Assembly (NCBI RefSeq): GCF_000186865.1
Contig: NW_008705566.1
Span: 2,659,699 to 2,723,698, forward strand
Length of the DNA stretch: 64,000 nt
Reading direction: 5' to 3'
Source of the DNA: Aureococcus anophagefferens
Lineage: Eukaryota; Sar; Pelagophyceae; Pelagomonadales; Pelagomonadaceae
Made by a program: the position numbers and the translations under genes. The first letter of the stretch is position 1; every line of letters begins with the position of its first letter. Positions 9,675-17,237 of the stretch are shown here, piece after piece. The notes beneath the pieces are model-generated. The model saw nothing but the letters and a program-made list of their open reading frames with translations, made no database searches and was not told where the DNA came from.

Positions 9675-12187
9675 ATGTCCGAGGACGGCCCCATCTGGGG
9701 CGCCAGAGCGCTGCCCGTCACGCGCGGGGACGACCGCGCCGTGGAGGAGCGGGACGCGCCGGCGTTCCTGCGCGGCGACCGGGGCTCCCCGACGACCAGG
9801 GACGCCGAGGCCAAGCTGGCCGTGGCGAAGGCGCGCCTCGACGCCGCGCGCGAGCAGCGGGAGCAGCGGTCCGCCTACGAGCACCAGCGGCCATCGTACG
9901 AGCAGCAGCGGTCCGCGCCGCGGCGCGCCGGACCTCCGCGGGAGATCGACCTGCAGCGCACGTCCGGCGGGTTCACGGCGCTGCGCGGCGCGCTCGGCGA
10001 CGGCGCCGCGGCCGCGGCGAAGCCGCCTCCCGACGACACGCCTCCCGGCCCGCCGACGCCCGCCGCGACGCCGCGGCCTCCCGACCCGCCGACGCCCGCC
10101 GCGTCGCCGCGGCCTCCCGACCCGCCGACGCCCGCCGCGTCGCCGCGGCCTCCCGACCCGCCGACGCCCGCGTCGCCGAAGCCCGCGACGAAGGACGAGT
10201 CGAAGGAGAAGCTGCGGCAACTGCGGCAGTACACGCGCGACCTGCTCAAGGAGAAGGAGGCGCTCGAGCAGCGGCTGTCGTCGGCGGAGCAGGTCGCGCT
10301 CGAGCGGCGGCTGTCGTCGGCGGCCGCGGAGCGGCCGCCGCCCGGCGACGACCGCGACTCGGCGCTCGCGTCGACGGAGCTCTACGGCGAGTGCCGCCGC
10401 GCGAGCGAGCGCGCGTCGGCCGCCGAGGACGAGGCGCGGCGGTCGGCGCGCATGCTCGAGGTCGCGCGCGCGTCCAAGTCCGTCGACGTCGCCGCGCGGC
10501 GGAGGTCGTCCGCGCGGCTCCTCGCGGCCGCGCTCCTCGGCCGGCGCGGCGCGTCGGCCGCGGCGGCGCCCGCGGCGAGCGCCGAGGCCGCCGTCGGTCG
10601 CGCCAAGGACCGCGAGCGCCTCCTCGCGGACCTCGAGACGGCGGCCGCGGAGGTGTCCGCGGCCGCCGCGATGCGGACCGCGCTCGAGGACGGCCGCTTC
10701 GCGCTCCGCTTCTCCAACGCGCGCGGCGACGCGCGGCGCTTCGCCGCGGCGCTCGAGGCCTGCCTCGAGCACGGCGCGCGGGGCTGCTACGGCGACTACT
10801 TGGCGGGCGCGGCGTCCGCGGCGTCCATCGCCGCGGACACGGGCCGCCACGTCGAGATCAGGGCAGCAAAAGGGTGATTCAACGTCGCTTCAACGTGAGT
10901 GTTCCGCGCGCGCGCGTTTCGAAAACAGCACCCACGCTTCGAGAGCGCTCCGAGAGATGATCGCTCGTCCAAAAATCAGCCGAAACGAGTGGAAAGCGGC
11001 CGAGAGAGGAGCCTTTGAAGTTGGGAATTTCGCACCCTTTTGCTGCCCAGGTCGAGATCGCGCGCGCGCTCGAGCGCGTGCACGTCGCCTGCTCGCGGGG
11101 CACGGTGGCGAAGCCCCTCGTGCGGCCCTGGCACGCGCGGTGCCGCTGGGGCGTCGGCCGGCTCCGGCTCTTCGAGCTCTTCAACCACGGCGCGGCGCTG
11201 CCCGCGCTCGCGGCGCTCGCGGCCTACGACGACGCGCGCGACGACGGCGGCGACGACGACGCGGCGCCGGGGCGCGTCTCCGTGGCGGGCGCCATCGGCG
11301 CGCGCCACACGCACGACCGGGGCGCCGTCGTCCGCGACGCCGCGGGCCGGCGGCGGCTCCTCGCCGCGCTCGGCGGCGCGTGCGGCGCGACGTTCGACCT
11401 GCGGCACGTCGCCGTGGCGACGGCGGACCTCGAGGACGGCGACCCGGGCGACGCCATGGGGCCCGCGACGCTCGCGCACCTGCGCCACGCGGGCTTCCGG
11501 TCGCCGGCGAGCCTGCTGCTCGAGCGCGCGCCCTGGGCGCCCGCGCGGGTCGTCGGCGGCGTCTTCCAGGCGTCGGCGGACCTGACGGACAGCTTCAGCG
11601 AGGACCACGTCGTCTGCTGGCAGTGGCAGACGCGGTCCCAAAGGCTGAGCTGCGTGCTCCGCGGCGGCGCGAACGCGGACGACGAGGCCTTCGGCGCGGA
11701 CGCGCGCCGCGACGACCCGCCCTGGGCGTCCCTCTTCGGCGGACCCGACGACGACGACGACGCCTTCTCCGACGACGGCCGCCACCACGCGGCGGCGCGC
11801 GTCCAGTCCGCCGTCGTCCACGCGGACGTCGTCCTCGGCGCGGACGCGACGCAGGGCTTCGTCCGCGAGGCGAGCGCCGTGCACCACCGGGCCAACGAGT
11901 CCGCCGTCGTCGAGTGGCGCGACGTCTACTTCCGCCGGGGCCAGCGCGACCGCCGCATCCGCTACCGCATCGCCGCGTGCCGCGCGCGCGCCTTCGCGGA
12001 CCTCGAGCGCCAGTCCCTCGAGTCCCTCGAGGACGCGGCCTGGGTCGTCGCCGGCGGCGCCGCGAGCCCGCCGGCCGAAGCCGTGCAGTGCGCGCGGCTC
12101 CAGCTCACGGGCCACGACGTCGACCGCGACGCCCACGACTCCTGCAACGGGCCCCTCAAGTCCCTCGCGTCCTGGTTTAAGATGTAG
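9675..12187 (+). CDS. Unrecognised protein with coiled coil and Pro repeats, one introner intron
   Basis: Exons 9675..10850 and 11051..12187 join to 770 residues; splicing joins TGRH to VEIARALERVHVAC. I choose the ATG at 9675 (MSEDGPIWG), where the coding pattern begins. The N-terminal third has an Ala/Arg/Glu helix, then a 12-residue repeat PPDPPTPAASPR (about 122-165). A Lys/Glu/Leu-rich coiled coil follows (KLRQLRQYTRDLLKEKEALEQ), with two SSAEQVALERRLSSA-like pieces. The second exon is a compact alpha/beta-looking region (LFELFNHGAALPALAALAAYDD; QCARLQLTGHDVDRDAHDSC) matching no family I know. No signal peptide or membrane segment. Probably a cytoplasmic scaffold, but that is a guess. 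Confidence 0.68.
10041..10172 (+). repeat. 36-bp coding tandem repeat
   Basis: Three full 36-bp units (10041, 10077, 10113) and a partial fourth encode PPDPPTPAASPR-type blocks. The first unit differs slightly; the others are nearly identical at the DNA level, suggesting recent expansion by slippage. Confidence 0.85.
10859..11050 (+). mobile_element. Introner element, family 1, inverted orientation
   Basis: 192 bp, flanked by perfect 8-bp duplications GTCGAGAT (10851-10858 and 11051-11058). The interior runs opposite to the other three family-1 copies relative to transcription (core 10966-10988 is sense). Yet the transcript-sense ends are still CAGGGCAGCAAAAG and ...CTGCCCAG, so the AG acceptor is kept. 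Intron 10851-11050, GT donor from the target. Confidence 0.93.
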
Positions 12188-12201
12188 GGGTTTTTTTGCT
12201 C

Positions 12202-12478
12202 CGACGAGGACGAGGTTTGCATTATACTTACCACGACGCGCCCGCATCGACGTAGGCGACGATCGCGCCGAGGTCCGTGATCGTGCGTCGCTTCGACGAG
12301 AACGAGGTTTACATTATACTTACCACGACGCGCCCGCGTCGACGTAGGCGACGATCGCGCCGAGGTCCGTGATCGTGCAGCGCTTCGACGAGGACGAGGT
12401 TTACATTATACTTACCACGACGCGCCCGCATCGATGTAGGCGACGATCGCGCCGAGGTCCGTGATCGTGCAGCGCTTC
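12202..12478 (-). repeat. 92-bp tandem repeat, three copies, of the HAD gene 3' end
   Basis: Three copies with exact 92-bp spacing (the word ATTATACTTA starts at 12221, 12313 and 12405). The rightmost copy codes the last 20-odd residues of the HAD protein (TITDLGAIVAYIDAGASW, stop); the other two lie past its stop codon and still encode the same peptide tail with small changes. Each copy contains GGTAAGTAT on the gene strand, a strong splice-donor consensus overlapping the stop codon. Confidence 0.9.
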
Positions 12479-13221
12479 GCCTCGTCCTCGTCGAACTCGC
12501 CGGGCAGGACCCAGTCGTTGTATTTCACGACGAGCTCGTTGCCCGACCGGTCCAGGTGGAGCGCCTGGAAGCCGAACGCGCGCGCGCCCAGGTAGTCGCA
12601 CTCGAAGGAGTCGCCGACGTGCAGCACCTCGTGCGGCGCGAGGTCGGCGCCGCACCAGAACCGCGCGCGCTCGAGCGCCGCCTCGAAGATGCCCGCGTCG
12701 GGCTTCTCGACGCCCAGGTCGCTCGACGACGCGAAGAAGGAGAAGTGGTCGTGGAGCCCGAGCATCGGCAGCACGCTGTCCGTCGTCCGCGCGGGCGTGT
12801 TCGACGTCACGCCGAGCGCGAGCCCCCGGTCGCGGAGCGCGTCGAGTGCCGGCCGCGCGTCCGGCAGGGGCTCGTAGCCCTCGCGCGACCCGTAGAACTG
12901 GTAGACGCGGCGGAAGTAGCGCGCGAACGTCGCGTCGTCGACGGTCCGGCCCGCGTTCTCGAGCGCGCTCCGCACGGCGTAGGCCCACCACGCCTTCTCG
13001 CCGCCGGCGTCGTAGCCGAAGCACGGCCGCTCGAGGCACGCGCTCTTGTAGGCGCGCTTGAACGCCGGCTTGAGCTCCTCCGCCGTCGGCGGGTCGTCGA
13101 GCCGCGCCCAGACCGCCGCGTCGGCGTAGGTCTTCGCGATGCTCTCCTTGTGGAAGAGCAGCGTGCCCGTGACGTCGAAGCTGACGGCGCGGATGGCCGC
13201 GGCGTTGAAGCAGAGGCGCAT
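12412..13221 (-). CDS. HAD-superfamily hydrolase, HDHD3-like
   Basis: 269 residues from the ATG at 13221. HAD motifs are in order: FDVTGTLL near residue 15 (nucleophile Asp), VTSNT near 138 (motif II), EKPDAGIFEAAL near 170 (motif III Lys), and HVGDSFECDYLGARAFG near 200 (motif IV acids). A helical cap lies between motifs I and II. Motif I reads D-V-T-G-T rather than D-x-D-G-T, so the usual acid/base Asp is replaced by Thr; HDHD3 proteins also lack the second Asp. That may mean weak or altered phosphatase activity. The substrate is unknown. The 3' end has been triplicated in tandem. Confidence 0.85.
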   Translation of the reverse strand: MRLCFNAAAIRAVSFDVTGTLLFHKESIAKTYADAAVWARLDDPPTAEELKPAFKRAYKSACLERPCFGYDAGGEKAWWAYAVRSALENAGRTVDDATFARYFRRVYQFYGSREGYEPLPDARPALDALRDRGLALGVTSNTPARTTDSVLPMLGLHDHFSFFASSSDLGVEKPDAGIFEAALERARFWCGADLAPHEVLHVGDSFECDYLGARAFGFQALHLDRSGNELVVKYNDWVLPGEFDEDEAKRCTITDLGAIVAYIDAGASW

Positions 13222-13326
13222 TGCTCGGTGCGGACCGCGCGGATGGTGGCCGGCTTCGGAAGCGCCTCAATCACAGCGGCACGATGCTCGAATCTTCCGC
13301 GTCAGACGCTTGCCTCTCGGTGCACG

Positions 13327-13959
13327 ATGGCCCTCTTCAAGCTTATCATCGCGGCGCTCGCGCTGGGCGCGCAGGGCTTCGCCCCCAAGTCGTTCCCGCG
13401 CACGTCCACGGTCGTCTTTCAGTCGTTTGAGGAGTACATGGCGTCGCGTGGCATGGCGGCGGCCCCTGCGGCTCCTCCGGCGGCAGTCGCTCCCCCGCCG
13501 GCGCCCGCGGCTCCGCCGGCGCCCGCGGCTCCGCCCGCGGCGCCTCCTGCCGCCGCGGCGCCTCCTGCCGCCGCGGCGCCTCCTGCCGCTGCGCCCCCGG
13601 CGGAGCGCGCGCCCACTGGCTACTACGCGGCCGCTTCCGGGTCCGCGGTCGTGCTGACGCAGAACCAAGCGAAGATCGTCGACGCGGGCATGGCGTACTC
13701 GGGCCTGATGAATCTCCCGGACAAGTGGCCGCGCGAAGAGTGGCGTGCGAAGGGCGGTAAAGACTTGTCCAAAGTCGCCGGCTGGGCGGCCGGCTGGAAG
13801 CCGCAGAAGGGCATGGTCGGCAACGTTGTGCACAAGTGGTCCATCGGCGGCGCGGGCATCGATGGATCCTGGAACGACCAGAACAACTACCTCCTTGAGG
13901 TCGACGGCAACATGGTTCCCGTCGCGGCGGCAGGCCTCGAGCTCGGCCCCGGTCTGTGA
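13327..13959 (+). CDS. Probable plastid-targeted protein with Pro/Ala linker, unknown function
   Basis: 210 residues. MALFKLIIAALALGAQG is a signal peptide followed at once by FAPKSF. Phe at the +1 site with AP is the heterokont plastid signal (ASAFAP-type), so import into the complex plastid is likely. A Pro/Ala-rich stretch at about 45-95 separates this from a C-terminal domain of about 110 residues rich in Trp, Gly and Lys (DKWPREEWRAKGGKD, GGAGIDGSWNDQNNYLLEVDG). I recognise no enzyme motif; a role in the plastid or thylakoid lumen would be inference. The stop TGA sits inside CTGTGAGTTT, which also resembles a splice donor, so an extra 3' exon cannot be excluded. Confidence 0.78.
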   Translation: MALFKLIIAALALGAQGFAPKSFPRTSTVVFQSFEEYMASRGMAAAPAAPPAAVAPPPAPAAPPAPAAPPAAPPAAAAPPAAAAPPAAAPPAERAPTGYYAAASGSAVVLTQNQAKIVDAGMAYSGLMNLPDKWPREEWRAKGGKDLSKVAGWAAGWKPQKGMVGNVVHKWSIGGAGIDGSWNDQNNYLLEVDGNMVPVAAAGLELGPGL

Positions 13960-14322
13960 GTTTCTGAGGAAGAAACTGAAGCGAGGGCCCTCCGCGGCGG
14001 GGTGCGCTACGGAGTAAGGGCGCGAGCAAGCACCGTGCTACTTAAGGGCCTTACGCCTCGTGTACTGCACCATCCGTATTCGCAGGTACTGGTATGCATC
14101 CACTGGCAGGATGGGATTCGCTGGTGCGAGATGCGCCTGGAAGCTCGGGTCTGCGTTCTCGGACGCGACTTTAGGGGAGTCGCGCACAGAGTGCTCGGCG
14201 AAACGGAGCTGGGCCCGCCGGGTCCGGTTCCAGGCGACGGCGGCCCACCGCAAGTGCACGTTAACCGCTTCACCAAAAGTCGTTGCATCGCTCTCCGAAG
14301 CGAGTCGAGGCAGCCCGCGACG
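13960..14322. other. Intergenic, no gene seen
   Basis: About 360 bp with lower GC. A frame open to the next gene runs through it from 14002 but lacks the coding pattern of its neighbours, so it is treated as leader. GAGGCAGCCC at 14307-14316 lies seven bases before the amine-oxidase ATG. Confidence 0.5.
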
Positions 14323-16014
14323 ATGTTCAAGCTCGTCGTCGTCGTCGCGGCGCTCGCGCGCGCCGACGAGGCGCTCGAGCGCCATCGCGCGGAGGTGCTC
14401 ATCGTCGGCGCCGGCTACGCGGGCCTGGCCGCCGGCCGCGTGCTCGCCGCCGCGGGCGTCGACGTGCGCATCTTGGAGGCGCGGTCCCGCGCCGGGGGCC
14501 GCACGCTCAACGAGGACGTCGTCACGGGGCGGCGGAACGTGGCGACGGACGACGTCATCGCGCTCGGCGGCGAGTGGCTCGCGCCGGAGCACGCGGCCGC
14601 GCGCCGGCTCATCGAGACGGAGCTCGGCTTCGGCGTCTTCCACCGGCCGTTCAACGCGGCGCGCAACGAGTCCCTGCGCATCGTCGTCGAGACGTCCGCG
14701 GGCCGCGCGTACACGACGAGCGACGCCGGCGTCGCGTCGGCGTGGCCGCCGGCCGCCCGGGCGGAGATCGCGCGGCTGTCCGCGGAGTTCGGGGCGCTCG
14801 CGGCCGAGGTGCCCTGCGGCGACCCCCTGGCGCACCACGCCGACGCGGACGCCGCGAGCTTCGAGAGCTGGCTGCGGGACGGGGGCGTGACGACGCCCGA
14901 GGCGCACTACGCGCTCAGCGCCTTCGCGGACGACGCGGAGTCGCTCGGCGCGATGGGCCTGCTCGGCGTGCTCTGGACCTACAACTGCACGGACGCGAGC
15001 GAGGACTCGGAGAAGGAGGACTGGTACCGCGTGCGCGGCGGCACGCAGGGCCCGGCCCTCGCGCTCGCGGCCCGGCTCGACGTCGACTACGACACGCCCG
15101 CGGACTCCGTGGCGAAGAACTCCGACGGCACGTTCGCCGCCGGGCGGGAAACAAAAATAGTCAACACGACTTCAATGTGTTCGCACGAGTTCGACATATC
15201 TTTTTTCACTGTCTAAAAAAGAGCTCGCCGAGAGAAAAACGATCCGTCCAAAAATCGGCCGAATCGACTTCGATGTGACCGAGCTCGAGAGGTTCGAAGT
15301 TTTTCCACCGGTTGTTTCCGGCACAGGTTCACCGTCGTCTCGCTCGCCGCGCGGCGCGCGTACGTCGCGGACCGCGTGCTCCTCGCGGGCCTCGCGCCGC
15401 CGCTCCTCAACGGCATCGACTTCGACCCGCTCCTGCCCGCGGGCACGGCGCAGCTCCTGCAGCGCGTGCCCATGGGCACGTCGCTCAAGTACTCGCTCGT
15501 CTACGCGGCGCCCTGGTGGCGCGGGTTGGGCTTCCTGGGCAAGATCGTCGTCGCCGACGGCCGCGAGACCTACGCGTCGCTCTGCCTCGACAACTCGCCC
15601 GAGTCCTGGCGCCGCGGCGTGCTCTCGTGCTTCGTCGAGGGCGACGGCAACCGGCGGCTCTTCCGCGACTTCGCGACCCGGGCGGACCGGGCCGACGCCA
15701 TCGAGGCCCTCGTGCTCGACGCGTTCTCCGTGACCGAACCGCCGACGCCGCGCCTGGCGGCCATCGAGCACGACTGGGCGCACCGGCGCTACAGCCGCGG
15801 CGCGTACGGCAGCTTCCTGCCGCCGGGCGCGCTCTCGAGCTTCTGGCCCGAGCTCGAGGCCATGGCCTTCGACCACCGCTTCCGCGGCTACGAGGACCGC
15901 GTCTACGTCGCGGGGAGCGACTACGCGCGGAAGAACCCGGGCTACATCGACGGCGCGGTCGTCTCCGGCGAGGACGCGGCCGCGGCGATCCTCCGGGACC
16001 TTAGGCGCGCCTAG
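14323..16014 (+). CDS. FAD-dependent amine oxidase, one introner intron
   Basis: Exons 14323..15131 and 15327..16014 join to 498 residues (phase 2); splicing rebuilds SDGTFTVVSLAARRAYVADRV. A short signal peptide (MFKLVVVVAALARA) precedes the Rossmann dinucleotide site LIVGAGYAGLAAGRVLAAAG with a downstream Glu and the GGRT turn, the classic FAD site of monoamine-oxidase-like enzymes. The C-terminus has RYSRGAYGSFLPPG and NPGYIDGAVVSGEDAAAAIL, matching the family's GAY and GY-x-GA-x-SG motifs that close over the flavin. It oxidises an amine with release of H2O2; candidates are polyamines or amino acids. It shares a CTAG with the convergent sulfotransferase gene, where both stops overlap. Confidence 0.88.
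15140..15326 (+). mobile_element. Introner element, family 2, in the amine oxidase gene
   Basis: 187 bp flanked by 8-bp duplications with one mismatch: GTTCGCCG (15132-15139) and GTTCACCG (15327-15334). Ends: CCGGGCGGGAAACA and the complement of CTGTGCCGGAAACA. Intron 15132-15326 uses GT from the target and CAG from the element. The core at 15245-15267 (sense) is the same 23-bp word as in family 1 with two changes. Confidence 0.87.
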
Positions 16015-17000
16015 GTCGCCGTCGCGCAGGGGAGCCACTCCTTGCAGTTGACGCCGCCCATGTCGCAGTTGTGCTCGCCCCAGTGGGGGAACGGCGTCGC
16101 GTTTCTCGCGAGGACGACGGCACTCCCGTTCTTCGACCGCGGGTCGCGGAGCTCCGCGGAATCGTCGAGGCCGAGGAAGTCCAGGAGCTGGGCCCAGAGG
16201 TCGCCCGGGTGCGCCGCTTTCGCGAGGTTCATCCAGAGGAGCCGCTCCGGCGGGATCGCGCACCGCGCGAAGCCCCGGAGCGCGGCCCACGCGCCGCGGC
16301 ACGCGTCGCGCGACGTCGAGTTCAGATCAAAAGTCTTCATGAGCCGCCGGTCCGGCGCGAAGGCGAGGGGCACGAGGCAGTCGGCGCGCACGCCGCTCTT
16401 CGCGCAGTAGCCGCGGCGGAACGAGAGCCGCTTGTCGCGCCACCGATCCGCGTCGACGTCCGTCATGAGGAAGCGCGCGTTCGGCAGCCGGCGCCACAGG
16501 TTCGGCCAGGCGTAGAAGACGGGCGTGTCGCCCCAGTACATGGTGTCGCGGTCGTCGATGGGGTCCGGCCGCTTCGTCGGCACGCGCTGGCGCCACGCGC
16601 AGCCCCGGGGCTCGTAGCGGACCTTGTAGTGCTGCGCGGCGAAGTCGAGGAGCGCCATGGCCATGAACGTCGACCGCGTGCCCGAGCTCCCGGGCCCGAT
16701 GCCGAGCACGAGCTCCTTCAGGCTCGCGTTCGGCTTGTCCTTGAGGCCGCGCCGCGCGTCGTCGTCGCGCGCGCGGAAGCTCGCGGCGATGCGCTTGCGC
16801 AGCGCGGACCGGCCCGCTGCGTCGGCGGCGAAGTGGAACGCGAGGGCGCTGCTGTAGTTGGCCACGCACTGGAGCGTGCGCTGGCGCGCCGTCGTCGCAT
16901 TCGGGTCGGGCGGCGGGGCGGGCGACGCCTCCGGGGCGGTCTCGTTGGCGAGCGGCGTGGCGAGGAGGAGCATGAGCGCGATGACCGATGCGAGCTGCAT
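16011..17000 (-). CDS. Sulfotransferase-like protein, secretory
   Basis: 329 residues. The ATG at 17000 starts a signal peptide or anchor (MQLASVIALMLLLATPLA), followed by a Pro-rich stem. GIGPGSSGTRSTF at about 100-112 fits the 5'-phosphosulfate loop of PAPS-using sulfotransferases, and WMNLAKAAHPGDLWAQLLDFLGL near the end matches their 3' helix. The middle has SFRRGYCAKS and several Cys likely to form disulfides, plus N-glycosylation sites (NYS, NAS, NST, NAT). This points to a Golgi type II enzyme acting on a glycan or protein, but the acceptor is unknown. GGGGCAGCC lies about 60 bases upstream on the coding strand. Confidence 0.72.
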   Translation of the reverse strand: MQLASVIALMLLLATPLANETAPEASPAPPPDPNATTARQRTLQCVANYSSALAFHFAADAAGRSALRKRIAASFRARDDDARRGLKDKPNASLKELVLGIGPGSSGTRSTFMAMALLDFAAQHYKVRYEPRGCAWRQRVPTKRPDPIDDRDTMYWGDTPVFYAWPNLWRRLPNARFLMTDVDADRWRDKRLSFRRGYCAKSGVRADCLVPLAFAPDRRLMKTFDLNSTSRDACRGAWAALRGFARCAIPPERLLWMNLAKAAHPGDLWAQLLDFLGLDDSAELRDPRSKNGSAVVLARNATPFPHWGEHNCDMGGVNCKEWLPCATAT

Positions 17001-17237
17001 GTTCGTCGCGTCTTTCGGCGGTCGCCGCTTGTTGTTGTTGGTTGCTTGCGTGAGTGATGGCTGCCCCGGGCCCACGTCGATCATCGACACATTGGGGGCA
17101 GCCTCGGGAACTTTGGCCTCAGGAGATCCTTGAGCATATCTTGGTTTCGAGTTTGCGAGGTCTGGGGCTGCTCCTTGGCCGTCCATCACGGGGTCGACGC
17201 GGCCGAGGAGGGCCGCGTGCGGAAGCGAACGAACGGG

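Noticed and set aside
10890..10910. GTGAGTGTT inside the inverted introner as its splice donor
   Set aside because: Using it would keep the element's 5' end, which holds an in-frame TGA; only the target-site GT restores the frame.
10041..12478. CRISPR array or satellite
   Set aside because: The 36-bp repeats are coding and have no spacers; the 92-bp repeats are direct tandem copies of a gene end without unique spacers.
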